Of a DNA stretch of 64,000 nt, positions 1-9,428 are shown one piece after another. This DNA comes from JBFGFX01 sp965232455 (lineage in GTDB: Bacteria; Pseudomonadota; Gammaproteobacteria; Steroidobacterales; Woeseiaceae). The stretch's first letter is position 1; the number at the start of each line of letters is the position of its first letter. The stretch is from assembly GCA_965232455.1 (NCBI GenBank), contig OZ246981.1, positions 806,001 to 870,000 of the forward strand, given 5' to 3'. The notes beneath the pieces are model-generated. The model was not told the origin of the DNA. It did no database searches and saw only the letters and a program-made list of their open reading frames with translations. The position numbers were made by a program, and so were the translations under genes.

Positions 1-1260
1 CAGCACGCCGCCGAACTCATGGCGCTGTGCATTCGCGAGGCCGGCAAGACACTGCCCGACGCCGTCTCGGAGCTCAGGGAGGCGGTGGACTTCATCCGCT
101 ATTATTCCGCCGAAGCGCGCAGGACGTTTGCCGCGCCGGGAGAGCTGCCGGGCCCGACGGGAGAACGCAACGAGCTGGGGCTGCGAGGGCGCGGGGTTTT
201 CGTCTGCATCAGTCCGTGGAATTTTCCCCTCGCGATTTATACCGGTCAGGTTGCTGCGGCGCTTGCGGCGGGTAATGCGGTTTTGGCCAAGCCCGCGGAG
301 CAGACGCCCCTGGTGGCGTTCCGGGCGACCGAGTTGTTGCTGGAGGCGGGCGTTCCAAAGAACGTCCTGCATTTCCTTCCCGGTGACGGGGCGCAAATCG
401 GCGGCTATGCGGTTACGAAACCGCAAATTGCCGGCGTGGCGTTCACCGGCTCGACGGAGACCGCGACGGCGATCAATCGGACGCTCGCGAAACGTGACGG
501 CCCATTGGCGGTCCTGATCGCCGAGACCGGTGGACTGAACGCAATGTTCGTGGACAGTTCGGCTTTACCGGAGCAGGTTGTTCTCGACGCGGTAACCTCG
601 GCTTTCAACAGCGCCGGTCAGCGGTGTTCGGCGCTGCGGCTGCTTTGTGTTCAGGAAGATATTGCGCCACGCGTCATCGATTTGCTCAAAGGACATATGC
701 AGGAACTCGTCATCGGCGACCCCGCCGATCAGGCGACCGACGTTGGTCCCGTGATCGACCGGAAGGCCATGGACGTTCTCGACAAACACAGTAGTGAAAT
801 GCAGGCGTCTGCGTCGGAGATTCATCGCTGCGAGCTGCTTGACGCGGCGGGCGGAACCTATTTTGCGCCCGTCGCGTACGAAATCGACAGCACCAACCAG
901 CTCGACCGGGAGGTTTTCGGACCGGTTCTGCACGTGCTGCGGTATGCCGCGAATCGGATTGAGGACGTGATCGATGCGGTCAACGCGAAAGGTTACGGAC
1001 TGACCATGGGATTGCACAGCCGCATCGACAGTCGCGCGGAAGCGTTTGTACGGCATTCCGGCGCCGGTAACATATACATCAACCGAAACATGATCGGCGC
1101 CGTCGTCGGCGTGCAGCCGTTTGGCGGGCGCGGGCTCTCGGGCACCGGGCCGAAAGCCGGCGGCCCGCATTATCTGGGCAGATTCGCAACGGAGTACACC
1201 GTGAGCAACAACATTGCCGCGGTGGGCGGCAACGCAAGCCTGCTTTCCTTGGACGACTGA
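1..1260 (+). CDS. putA: Bifunctional proline dehydrogenase/P5C dehydrogenase PutA, C-terminal part (5' truncated by window)
   Basis: The reading frame is open from base 1, so only the P5C-dehydrogenase half is seen. This domain oxidises glutamate semialdehyde to glutamate with NAD+, the second step of proline catabolism. Counted from the first Met at 19, the general-base glutamate lies in AETGG (E169) and the nucleophilic cysteine in NSAGQRCS (C203). The end, with QPFGGRGLSGTGPKAGG and the tail VGGNASLLSL, is characteristic of PutA rather than of a free aldehyde dehydrogenase. A stand-alone P5C dehydrogenase is less likely but cannot be excluded without the upstream proline dehydrogenase domain. 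Confidence 0.9.
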   Translation, partial: QHAAELMALCIREAGKTLPDAVSELREAVDFIRYYSAEARRTFAAPGELPGPTGERNELGLRGRGVFVCISPWNFPLAIYTGQVAAALAAGNAVLAKPAEQTPLVAFRATELLLEAGVPKNVLHFLPGDGAQIGGYAVTKPQIAGVAFTGSTETATAINRTLAKRDGPLAVLIAETGGLNAMFVDSSALPEQVVLDAVTSAFNSAGQRCSALRLLCVQEDIAPRVIDLLKGHMQELVIGDPADQATDVGPVIDRKAMDVLDKHSSEMQASASEIHRCELLDAAGGTYFAPVAYEIDSTNQLDREVFGPVLHVLRYAANRIEDVIDAVNAKGYGLTMGLHSRIDSRAEAFVRHSGAGNIYINRNMIGAVVGVQPFGGRGLSGTGPKAGGPHYLGRFATEYTVSNNIAAVGGNASLLSLDD

Positions 1261-1275
1261 GGCATTTATTCCTGA

Positions 1276-4200
1276 TTAATCGTCTGTGACGAACACCGCC
1301 GTTGTCCGCGCCGGCACATAGAAGGTGTAATCGTCATCGTCATAGTGCGACTGGCGTACGACCGCGTCGTGCGAGTCCTGCTGGATCTCGTGCAGCTCGA
1401 ACTCGCTGTCGTCGCCGCTCTCGAAGTAGAACGTCTGCGCCTCGGTCGTTGCGTTGAACAGCACGACGATCTCGACCTCTTCGTCGCCACGCAGGCTCAT
1501 GACGATCAGACCCGGGATCTGATCAGGTCCCGTGTTGTGGAATTCCACACGCTCCATAATCGCCTCGCCGGTGCGCAGGCGGAACAATCTGGACGCCTTG
1601 CGAATCCTGAGCATTTCGCGCAGGTGCTTGTTGGCGGCGCGAATGTCCTGCCGATCGAGATCGCCAAGGCTGGCATTCGCCAGCAGATCGGTTACCACCG
1701 GCCAGTTGCCCTGATTGTCGCCGAACGGCGGCATCCCTCGACCCCAGCCGTTGTCCCGGTAACTGAAGTCGAGGAAATTGAACCAGTCACCGGAATTGAA
1801 ACTGTTACGGTCCATCGACTTCGAGCGCAGGATGTCCTGACCGGCATGAAAGAACGGGATTCCCTGGCTGAGCGCGATGATGCTGTTGGCCAGATTCGCA
1901 ACGCGAATACGATCATCCATGTCCGTGTCGAGCGGTAGCTTGTACTGGCTGATGTCAAACAGCGTTTCATTGTCGTGCGCGGCTGCGTAGTTGATGACCT
2001 CTTGCGGATCGCTTGTATAACCGGCACCCGGATTTCCGAAATAGTCGATGTCGGCGCCGCGAACGAAGTTGCCGTTAGCGTCCATGAACACGTAATCGGC
2101 CAAAGTGCCGGCGAGGCCGAGACGGATCCAGTCCGCAAGGCGCATGAGTTCATCGAACTCACCGTCGCTGCCGCTGTTGAGCGCATTCGGGTCGAAGAAC
2201 AAACCGTTGATAAATCCTTGCCGGCGGACATGGTCCTCGCCGCTGTCGAACGGTCCTCCACCACGCACGGCATCGCGCATGCGATCGTTGAACGAACCGA
2301 CGCCGGTGCCCATGCCCATATTGGCCTGTGTAGCCTGCTCGAAACGGGCATTGTTCGCGACTTCGCCGAAATTCCAGCCTTCGCCGTATATGTAGATGGA
2401 TTTCCCGTCGACGCCGTCCTTACGACGCGTCAGTGACTGCAGCATGTCGCGTGCGTTCTCGATGTTTTGTCGGGTGTGGTGGCCCATCAGGTCGAAGCGG
2501 AATCCGTCGACTTTGTATTCGGTCGCCCAGGTCCTCAGCGAGTCGAGCATCAACTTCCCCATCATGTTGTGCTCAGACGCCGTGTTGGCGCAACAGCTGC
2601 TGGTCTCGATGGATCCGGCGTCGTTCAGGCGGTGGTAATAGTCGGGCACGATCTTGTCGAGTACCGACTTTTCGCCTTGCAGACTTCCGCTGGTATGGTT
2701 GTAAACGACGTCCATGACGACCCGCAGCCCGATCCGGTTGAGGCCGGCAACCATTTCGCGAAACTCCATGATTCGCGTAGTCCCATCGGCGTCGGTCGAG
2801 TAGCTGCCCTCCGGCGTCGTGTAGTGGAAAGGGTCGTAACACCAGTTGAACCCGTCCTGGTCGCGAATCGGCTCGATTGCCTGCTGCTGCTCCGTGCCGT
2901 TCGCGGCAAAGCCGGACAGGTCGCCGGGCGTCGCGTGTGTGCTGCGGTCTTCGGGAATGGTGGCGCAGTCGAATGCCGGTAATAGGTGCACGTGAGAAAG
3001 GCCTGCGCGCGACAGCCGGCGAAGATGACGCGTCCCACGCGAATAGGGCAGCGCAAACGCCTTGAACGTGCCGCGTACATGCTCGGGCACGGTGTCGTCA
3101 TGCCAACTGAAATCGCGCACGTGCAGTTCGTAGATCGAGACGTCCTCGGCAGCGGCGAGGCGCGGCTTACGAAGGCGATCCCAGCGACGTGGTTTGAGGT
3201 CGTTGTCGCCGAGGTTGATGATTTGTGAGCGTTTGCTGTCCGTGGACAGATTCAGCGAATACGGATCGGTCACGAGAAACGATTCAACCTGTCCGGTAAA
3301 ACGCGCGAACACCTCCACTTCATACAGGTAATACTTGCGATCCCATGCTGGTCCCCCCGTAACGCTCCAGGTGCCAGTTGCCGCGTCTTCCGTCATCGAA
3401 ACGACGGCGCTTGCCGGATTTGCGTCGTTTGAATCGTCGAACAGGTGGAGCTTGACCGACTTCGCGGTTGGCGCCCAGACACGAAGCGTCGGTGTGCGGC
3501 CGTCAAACGTGACGCCGAGGTCGCCGTCATACGTATAAAGGTGGTCGAGCACGCCGGCCGGCTGTACCCCGGTCGCGTCGCGTGGCGCGCCGTCATTATC
3601 GGTTGCAGCCAGTGCAAACTGGCTTTTCAGTATGCGCGGAACGTCGGCGAGGTAGCCCGGATCGATCGTATAGACGGGCAAGCCGGCCAGGTGGCGAAAC
3701 TTGTCGGCGATCGCACCATCGACAACGCCGTTGCGCGTCAGCGGAACCGTGGAACCGCCAACGAGGCCATCGGCCGTGACCGCGAGTCCCGCGTCGTCGC
3801 TGAAATGCAGCGAAACAGCGCTGTCGTCAGGCACGTTCCACGCGAGCGTATCACGTGCTAGCCAGTACGCACGCGCTTCCGCGATATTGCCTTTCGGCAG
3901 CTCGCCGCCGATCTCGAGCAGGTGCGTTTCCGGATCGTAGGTAAACACGACGAGGGCACCGTCGCTTGGCACCGAAAAAGAAATATTCGGGCCGTTCCGG
4001 GCGCCCCCGGCGCCGTAGTTCTCATCCCAGCTCTCGTCGTGCGCGACTTTGACCTCGTAGTTGCCAGCCGGAATGTCGCGAGTCGAGAACCGGTAAAGGC
4101 CGTCGCCGTCAGGATCCTTGAGCCAGGAACGGAGACACCAGGGTTGCCAGTCTCCGGAACAGCCGAGCTCGGACTGGAAACTTCCGGGCGCCACCGCGAT

Positions 4201-4887
4201 GACCGAATTCCGGTTGCTGGTGATCCAGTTTGCGCCGCGGTCGAAATAGAACTTGACGTCCACCGGCGCGTCGAGATTCAGCGGTATGTTCGCGCCGTCG
4301 CGCTGCGCGTTGACGCCGTAGTTTTCGTCCCAGGTGCCGTTGAGCGCGGCTTTGTATTCCCAGCTACCGGCCGGCAGGTTGAATACGCCCTGCCAAACGC
4401 CGTCCTCCTCGTCAAAGCCGAGGAACGTGTTTCCGCAGTTCGGCTGCCAGTCGCCGGGGCAGCCGAGTTCGTCCTGAAGACTGCCGGCGACCGTCACGAG
4501 CGCCGGCTGCACGAGATGGTTGTCGTGATCGTAGTAGAAAGTGACGTCGCGGCCCTGCTGCAGGTCGAGCCTGAAGTTGGCGCTACCGTCGCCGTAGCTT
4601 TCGTCCCAGCCGTCATCCAGCGCCACTTTCCATTCGTAAAATCCGGCTGGTACGGTAAACGTGGCCTGCCAATGCACGCCGTCGTCACTCAGTAATTCCG
4701 TCGCCGTGCATTCAGGTTGCCAGTCGCCCGCGCAGCCAAGCTCAGACTGCAGGTTGCCGACCAGCGCAACACTACCGGGTGTCGTGGTGTGATCGGCCTG
4801 CGCAGGCGTTGACAAGACGGTCAACGCGAGCAACGAAACAGCGAACAGAAAACAACGCTCGAAAGAGAAGGCGGACATAGCGATCAC
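1276..4887 (-). CDS. pulA: Secreted pullulanase-type alpha-1,6-glucosidase (GH13) with three N-terminal X25 modules
   Basis: A 1203-residue debranching enzyme for alpha-1,6 links in pullulan, starch or glycogen. Residues 1-31 form a signal peptide ending AQA|D. Three homologous X25-like starch-associated modules follow at about 36-126, 132-226 and 230-325, each with a GDWQP motif flanked by cysteines. An N2-like region and a CBM48-type domain come next, then the GH13 barrel with YNHT, GFRFDLMGHH (nucleophile D799), GEGWN (acid/base E836) and AAHDNET (D972). The GTG at 4887 has AAAGGG about six bases upstream; an ATG at 4878 is the alternative start. Three X25 copies is more than the one or two usually found. 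The protein is probably periplasmic, surface-bound or secreted. Confidence 0.93.
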   Translation of the reverse strand: MIAMSAFSFERCFLFAVSLLALTVLSTPAQADHTTTPGSVALVGNLQSELGCAGDWQPECTATELLSDDGVHWQATFTVPAGFYEWKVALDDGWDESYGDGSANFRLDLQQGRDVTFYYDHDNHLVQPALVTVAGSLQDELGCPGDWQPNCGNTFLGFDEEDGVWQGVFNLPAGSWEYKAALNGTWDENYGVNAQRDGANIPLNLDAPVDVKFYFDRGANWITSNRNSVIAVAPGSFQSELGCSGDWQPWCLRSWLKDPDGDGLYRFSTRDIPAGNYEVKVAHDESWDENYGAGGARNGPNISFSVPSDGALVVFTYDPETHLLEIGGELPKGNIAEARAYWLARDTLAWNVPDDSAVSLHFSDDAGLAVTADGLVGGSTVPLTRNGVVDGAIADKFRHLAGLPVYTIDPGYLADVPRILKSQFALAATDNDGAPRDATGVQPAGVLDHLYTYDGDLGVTFDGRTPTLRVWAPTAKSVKLHLFDDSNDANPASAVVSMTEDAATGTWSVTGGPAWDRKYYLYEVEVFARFTGQVESFLVTDPYSLNLSTDSKRSQIINLGDNDLKPRRWDRLRKPRLAAAEDVSIYELHVRDFSWHDDTVPEHVRGTFKAFALPYSRGTRHLRRLSRAGLSHVHLLPAFDCATIPEDRSTHATPGDLSGFAANGTEQQQAIEPIRDQDGFNWCYDPFHYTTPEGSYSTDADGTTRIMEFREMVAGLNRIGLRVVMDVVYNHTSGSLQGEKSVLDKIVPDYYHRLNDAGSIETSSCCANTASEHNMMGKLMLDSLRTWATEYKVDGFRFDLMGHHTRQNIENARDMLQSLTRRKDGVDGKSIYIYGEGWNFGEVANNARFEQATQANMGMGTGVGSFNDRMRDAVRGGGPFDSGEDHVRRQGFINGLFFDPNALNSGSDGEFDELMRLADWIRLGLAGTLADYVFMDANGNFVRGADIDYFGNPGAGYTSDPQEVINYAAAHDNETLFDISQYKLPLDTDMDDRIRVANLANSIIALSQGIPFFHAGQDILRSKSMDRNSFNSGDWFNFLDFSYRDNGWGRGMPPFGDNQGNWPVVTDLLANASLGDLDRQDIRAANKHLREMLRIRKASRLFRLRTGEAIMERVEFHNTGPDQIPGLIVMSLRGDEEVEIVVLFNATTEAQTFYFESGDDSEFELHEIQQDSHDAVVRQSHYDDDDYTFYVPARTTAVFVTDD

Positions 4888-4900
4888 GGCGTACCCTTTG

Positions 4901-4919
4901 AATGAGAATAATTGTTTTC
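4901..4919. promoter_or_regulatory. Fur-box-like site in the pulA leader
   Basis: AATGAGAATAATTGTTTTC matches the 19-bp Fur consensus at 13 positions by hand alignment. Its core GAGAATAATTGTTTTC is an imperfect palindrome. It lies just downstream of the transcription start I infer for pulA, a position where a repressor would block the promoter. Iron control of a pullulanase would be unusual, so the site may instead be an AT-rich promoter segment. Confidence 0.4.
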
Positions 4920-4927
4920 GTTTTCAC

Positions 4928-4955
4928 CTTATGGGCTGCCGTGATCGCGAGTCAA
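4928..4955 (-). promoter_or_regulatory. Candidate sigma-70 promoter of pulA
   Basis: On the minus strand TTGACT (4950-4955), a 16-bp spacer and CATAAG (4928-4933) resemble a -35/-10 pair. Transcription would begin near 4921, about 35 bases ahead of the GTG start. The adjacent perfect palindrome at 4957-4978 abuts the -35 box. Confidence 0.4.
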
Positions 4956-4956
4956 T

Positions 4957-4978
4957 GCAATGAATTCGTATTCATTGC
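4957..4978. promoter_or_regulatory. Perfect 22-bp palindrome upstream of pulA, LacI-family-like operator
   Basis: Two 9-base arms flank the centre TCGT (inner part CAATGAATTCGTATTCATTG). The CG centre and symmetric AT-rich arms resemble operators of LacI-family sugar regulators such as MalR. It sits between the aldo/keto reductase stop and the pulA promoter, next to the -35 box. The regulator itself is not in the window. Confidence 0.55.
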
Positions 4979-4990
4979 TGCGACGGGAGA

Positions 4991-5779
4991 TTAACTTTTT
5001 CCGCTCTCGATTCGCGACCACGCTGACAGGTTCTCTTCAAGGTGAGCGATTGACGTCGTGCCGGGAATCACGACGACGTTGGGAGATTGTGAGAGTAACC
5101 AGGCGAGCGCCTCGGTGGGTTCGAGCCGTGCGCCGCGTTGCATCGGGTTGGCGCCCAAAGGCCCATACGGGATAAATGCGATACCACGCTCGGCGGTGTA
5201 GTTCACCATATCTGCTTCACCCTGCTCGGTCATGTTGAAACGATTCTGAACGCTTGCTATCGGCGCAACGGATAGTGCGCGGTCCAGATCCTCGCGCGTA
5301 ACGTTGGAGATGCCGATGTGCCGGACCCGCCCGTCGGCCTGCGCTTCGGCCAGGGCCGCAATTGACGTTTCGATCGGCGTTGCGGAATCGATCCGATGCA
5401 ATTGAAACAGGTCGATCCGTTCGCGTTTAAGATTCTTGAGCGCCCCGTCGATCTGGCGGTGCAACGTGTCGCGCGAGCCATCGACCACAATCCGGCCCGG
5501 CGCCGGCTTGTCGACTCCGCCTTTCGTAGCGAAGACGACCGGTCGGTCGCTCAGCGCTTCGCCGACAATGCGGTCAGCAGTTTCGGGTCCGTACGACCAC
5601 GCGCTGTCGAAGAAATCGACGCCGAGTTCGGCGGCTCGACGGAGCAACGCAATGCCGCCCTCCCAATCTCCGTAGGGTCCGTAATTCCCGGGCTGGCCTG
5701 TCAGGCGCATGGTTCCATAGCCGAGCCGATGGATCTCGAGCTCACCGCCGAGCGCATAGCTGCGATTTGAATGAATCAT
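4991..5779 (-). CDS. Aldo/keto reductase
   Basis: A 262-residue NADPH-dependent oxidoreductase of the aldo/keto reductase superfamily. The catalytic tetrad is visible: Asp in VDFFDSAWSYGP, Tyr in the same motif, Lys in FATKGG and His in LFQLHRID. The C-terminal half has the cofactor-binding IPYGPLGANP and VVVIPGTTS. It is transcribed divergently from the LysR gene beginning at 5880, a common arrangement for a regulator and its target. The substrate cannot be told from sequence. Confidence 0.88.
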   Translation of the reverse strand: MIHSNRSYALGGELEIHRLGYGTMRLTGQPGNYGPYGDWEGGIALLRRAAELGVDFFDSAWSYGPETADRIVGEALSDRPVVFATKGGVDKPAPGRIVVDGSRDTLHRQIDGALKNLKRERIDLFQLHRIDSATPIETSIAALAEAQADGRVRHIGISNVTREDLDRALSVAPIASVQNRFNMTEQGEADMVNYTAERGIAFIPYGPLGANPMQRGARLEPTEALAWLLSQSPNVVVIPGTTSIAHLEENLSAWSRIESGKS

Positions 5780-5849
5780 GTTCGTCTCCGTGTGGTGTGT
5801 CCGTGTCGGGACCTAATGTGCCTGCGCGGATAACCAGTTGGTAGACGAG

Positions 5850-5867
5850 TAACACCAATATTTGTTA
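5850..5867. promoter_or_regulatory. Candidate LysR operator between the aldo/keto reductase and its regulator
   Basis: TAACACCAATATTTGTTA has inverted arms TAACA and TGTTA around an AT-rich centre, the form of a T-N11-A LysR site. It lies in the 100-bp divergent intergenic region just ahead of the regulator start. Confidence 0.35.
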
Positions 5868-5879
5868 TACATATTACGT

Positions 5880-6809
5880 ATGAGTAAACCCCTCGACCGC
5901 CTCACGCTCCTGGAGACGTTCGTGCGTATCGCCGATGCGGGCAGCATCAGCGCGGCGGCGAGGGATCTGGGGCTGTCGCAGCCCTCGGCCAGTCGCCAGC
6001 TCGCCGAGCTCGAATCGCGACTCAAGACGCAGCTGATACGGAGGACCACGCACTCACTGGCGCTGACGGACGCCGGTGTCGACCTCTTGGTCGACGCACG
6101 CCGGCTGATCGACGGCTGGGAGGCGCTCTCCGAAAAACACCTTGCCGGCGACCATCTGATTCAGGGAAGCCTCAAGATCGTTGCGCCGGTTGCGCTGGGC
6201 CAGCTGCACCTGGCGAAGATTGCGTGGCGGTTCCAACAGGACCATCCGGACGTGACAATCACATGGCAATTGGACGACCAGCCGATACGTTTCGCCGAGG
6301 TGGGCTGTGATTGCTGGGTTAAGGTCGGCCCGGTTCCCGACGAGACCTTGGTCGTGCGACGTCTGGGCGCCGTAGAGCGCTTGCTTGTGGCCTCAAAGTC
6401 GCTTGTTGCCGAACGCGGCCTGCCGAGGGGCCCGAAGGCGGCCGAACGGCTGCCGCTCGCGGCACTGGAACCGTTCGAGGGTCGCCAGATTCCACTCACC
6501 CGGCGTGAGGGCCGCACAACAACGATTCGTCCGGAGCCGCGAATGCAAACCAACAACATATTCGCACTCAAAGAGGCCGTGCTGATGGGGCTGGGGATTG
6601 CGGTAATGCCGCGTTGGTTTGTTGCATCGGAACTGCAGAGCGGCGAACTCATCGACATTCTTCCGACGTGGCGAGCGGCCGCGCTGGACGTGCACGTCGC
6701 CTACTTGCCGGGCCGCCACCGGTCACTGCGCCTGACGACGTTCCTCGAGACGCTGCGGGAACAGGTGCCCGGAATCAGTGGAATATTCCCGAAAACGACG
6801 GACGTATGA
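5880..6809 (+). CDS. LysR-family transcriptional regulator
   Basis: About 309 residues from the ATG at 5880. An upstream in-frame TTG at 5862 would add six residues without support. The N-terminus (LDRLTLLETFVRIADAGS, then SQPSASRQLAELE) is the winged helix-turn-helix of the LysR family, and the remaining part is the periplasmic-binding-protein-like effector domain. It probably controls the divergent aldo/keto reductase, with which it shares the 5780-5879 intergenic region. Confidence 0.88.
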   Translation: MSKPLDRLTLLETFVRIADAGSISAAARDLGLSQPSASRQLAELESRLKTQLIRRTTHSLALTDAGVDLLVDARRLIDGWEALSEKHLAGDHLIQGSLKIVAPVALGQLHLAKIAWRFQQDHPDVTITWQLDDQPIRFAEVGCDCWVKVGPVPDETLVVRRLGAVERLLVASKSLVAERGLPRGPKAAERLPLAALEPFEGRQIPLTRREGRTTTIRPEPRMQTNNIFALKEAVLMGLGIAVMPRWFVASELQSGELIDILPTWRAAALDVHVAYLPGRHRSLRLTTFLETLREQVPGISGIFPKTTDV

Positions 6810-6881
6810 CTGACAACTTCGTCAAAAGCGCGGATTTCCGCAAGTGGCCAACAGCGGGCGCCGATTGAGTTCACGGTGGCT

Positions 6882-7502
6882 TCACTGGCTGATTTGATAC
6901 CCCCACGGACTGGCGCACCACTGTTTCGCAGCTTCGTAAATATTGTCAACCGACCCATAGCTTTCGAGACTGTGATCCGAGAACGTCACAACGAACGATC
7001 CGGAGCTTTCTGCTAGCGCCGTGTCAAGGTCATAGAGGCCGCTGGCCTGCAGGTCCGAACGCGCCAGCAGATAGTATTTCTCATAAACGTTTAGCGCGAC
7101 TTCATCCAGCTGGTTGAGAACAACGAGGTTTTCAACGCCGTCGTAACGCGGAACCCCATCGGAACACAAAGTTCTTTTTTGTGCTTCGTGGGCTTCTTCC
7201 GCCATTTCGAGAAATCTGGGAACGAAATAGCGGACAATATCTGCCGAAGACATATTCGGCGTCAGTCCAGCCTTGACCGAGTGCCAGCCGGCATGACCCC
7301 GTTCACTTTCAATCCGACTCAGGTCTTCCAGATAATCCAGGCTGTCCATGAAAACCCAGTTGACGAACATCCGATAAACAAGTCCTGGGGGCGCATTATC
7401 GCTATCGAAGCATTTGCGGTATTCGCCCGTGACCGATTGGCAATTGGCATAAGCGGATTGTGATAGCAACAGGGCGGCAAAGATCCCGGAAAACGGTCTC
7501 AT
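6882..7502 (-). CDS. Secreted protein of unknown function
   Basis: 206 residues beginning with a signal peptide (MRPFSGIFAALLLSQSAYA). The mature part contains cysteines at NCQS, KCFD, LCSDG and WCASP that could form two disulfides. I recognise no family. Its ATG overlaps the TAA of the propeller gene upstream by one base (TAATG), so translation is probably coupled and the two products may act together in the envelope. Confidence 0.6.
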   Translation of the reverse strand: MRPFSGIFAALLLSQSAYANCQSVTGEYRKCFDSDNAPPGLVYRMFVNWVFMDSLDYLEDLSRIESERGHAGWHSVKAGLTPNMSSADIVRYFVPRFLEMAEEAHEAQKRTLCSDGVPRYDGVENLVVLNQLDEVALNVYEKYYLLARSDLQASGLYDLDTALAESSGSFVVTFSDHSLESYGSVDNIYEAAKQWCASPWGYQISQ

Positions 7503-9325
7503 TACGTGTCGGGCGGATAGCCGAAATGGACGGCGGGAATGAGATCGATGTCGTCGATCTCTCCGATGGAGCCGTTCGAGGTAACAACGTCATGAGTATC
7601 TGCGTCAATTTTCAGGATTTCATTGCGCCGCGGCAGGCCGACATAAATCATTCGACTGCGAGCGTCGAACGCCATTCCGAGCAGCGGTGACGGAAGCGGT
7701 ATCCTCTCCAGTACCTCACCGCTTTCGATGGAAATGCTCACGAGCTCGGACGACGTGTTGTGCGCAACCCAGAGTTTGTTCTCGTCGGCATCAAGCGCCA
7801 GCGCGATCGGAAATTCGCCGCCGGATGGAACGCAGGACAGCAGCTCGCGGCGTTCGACGCTGATCTCGCAAACGGTTCGGTCCTGGGAGTTGGCGACGTA
7901 AATCGTGGCGTGGTCTTCGCTGGCCGCCAGCGCCTCAGCGCCGGAACCCGTCTCGAACCGATCGACACGACCGGATTCCAGGTCCAAAAGGTAAGCCTCG
8001 CCTGCGGACGGGCTGGTCGCCGCGAGCATGTTGAAATTCGGTAAATGCATGAGTTTGTGCACGCCTTCCTCGACCTGGAACGTCCGGACCGTCCGACCGC
8101 TCCGCGGATCGATCTCGTGGACCGTGCCCTCGTTTTCGCAGGTAATCCAGGCGCGATGTGCCTGAGCGGTCGTAACGCTGCCGTGCGGCCTATCGCAGCC
8201 GTCGAGCGGCAGGGTAGTCACATCGCTTGCGGCGGATAAATCGACAATGGCCACGCCTGCGCTTGGCCGGCTCTGCCACTGCAACTCGCCCGGTTCGATG
8301 GGGCCTTCGTGCGCTTTCGGGAATATGCCAAACAGCGGCACGACCGCCAACCGACCGTCTTCGCTCGATGCGATGTCGTGCGGGCCGGCGCCGACGTCGA
8401 TTCGCCGCAAAGTTTCCAGGGAGTGCGGATCCAACAGGTGGACTTGCCCTTGCGAGCGCGAGACCGCCGCGACGACGGGTTCGACGGGCAACACCTGATC
8501 GATCTGTGCGAGGTGCATGTCGACGTCGCTACCCTCCGACCGCGCGTAGGTGAACGTCTCTTCGGACAGGAATCTGGGCATCAGGTCGCTGCCGTTCGTG
8601 TTCAGCAGCGACAGCGGCACCGCGTTTGCCCAACCGTCCGCTTCCGAGCGCGCAATATACAGATCGCCGGGGATCGTCCGGTTTGTAGTTCTGTGAGACG
8701 CCTCGAACAACAGGAACTCGCCGCCTGGCGACACCTCGACGTTCCACTCGCCGCCGGACGAGTTCACGGATGCGCCAAGAGCGTCAACCGTCCACGACTC
8801 GCCGTTTGGCGTCGCCACGTAGATGTCGCCGAGGCCCGCTCCGCCGCTTCGATCGGACGCAAAAAAGAGGCTGCCGTCGTCGCGAACGACGGGGCTGTAT
8901 TCCGTCGCGTCGGAGTTTACCGGGGAGGGCAGCTCGTAGGCTGTGCCCCACCGGTCTCCGAGCCATCTCACGCACCATAGGTTGCCGCCCTGCAAGTCCC
9001 GCGACGAGGGCCGATCCGACTCGAAACAGCCGAGGTTTTGTTCCACCGAAAAATAGAAACTGGATTCGCTGGCGGCGGGGTCGGCCCACGCGGGACTCGA
9101 AAGCGCGGCTCCATTGCCGCCATAGCGCAGAATGCGGCTTGCGCCGTTTTCTCCCCAGTTTCGGTCCTGACGCGTCAGGTAGTGCCCGTCAGGGCCGGCC
9201 ACGAGCCCGTACTCGGGTGACGGTGAGGTGAGCGCTTCCCAATCGACGGAATCCGCCGCCGTGACGGGCAGGGCTGCAAACAGGCCGAAGGTCCCGACTG
9301 TTCGATATCTGCATTTCATCGGCAT
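7502..9325 (-). CDS. Periplasmic beta-propeller protein (PD40/YVTN-type repeats)
   Basis: 607 residues with a signal peptide ending VTAADS. The N-terminal half has PD40-like blades (FFASDRSGGAGLGDIYVA, LYIARSEADGW) as in TolB-like proteins. The C-terminal half has YVTN/NHL-type blades (LLDPHSLETLRRIDVG, IYVANSQDRTVCEI, LWVAHNTSSELVSI). Together this suggests two fused propellers in the periplasm or on the surface. No catalytic motif is visible. It is co-transcribed with the following gene through a one-base stop/start overlap. The ATG at 9319 is an alternative start. Confidence 0.7.
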   Translation of the reverse strand: MPMKCRYRTVGTFGLFAALPVTAADSVDWEALTSPSPEYGLVAGPDGHYLTRQDRNWGENGASRILRYGGNGAALSSPAWADPAASESSFYFSVEQNLGCFESDRPSSRDLQGGNLWCVRWLGDRWGTAYELPSPVNSDATEYSPVVRDDGSLFFASDRSGGAGLGDIYVATPNGESWTVDALGASVNSSGGEWNVEVSPGGEFLLFEASHRTTNRTIPGDLYIARSEADGWANAVPLSLLNTNGSDLMPRFLSEETFTYARSEGSDVDMHLAQIDQVLPVEPVVAAVSRSQGQVHLLDPHSLETLRRIDVGAGPHDIASSEDGRLAVVPLFGIFPKAHEGPIEPGELQWQSRPSAGVAIVDLSAASDVTTLPLDGCDRPHGSVTTAQAHRAWITCENEGTVHEIDPRSGRTVRTFQVEEGVHKLMHLPNFNMLAATSPSAGEAYLLDLESGRVDRFETGSGAEALAASEDHATIYVANSQDRTVCEISVERRELLSCVPSGGEFPIALALDADENKLWVAHNTSSELVSISIESGEVLERIPLPSPLLGMAFDARSRMIYVGLPRRNEILKIDADTHDVVTSNGSIGEIDDIDLIPAVHFGYPPDT

Positions 9326-9428
9326 GCTTCTTTTGAATATCGTCGTGTACTTAGATTGGTAAGCTGCGAATCGTTCAGTTGCAGACCATGAACGTCTTGT
9401 CGCGCGATGCAGGCGTTCATCCCGACGG

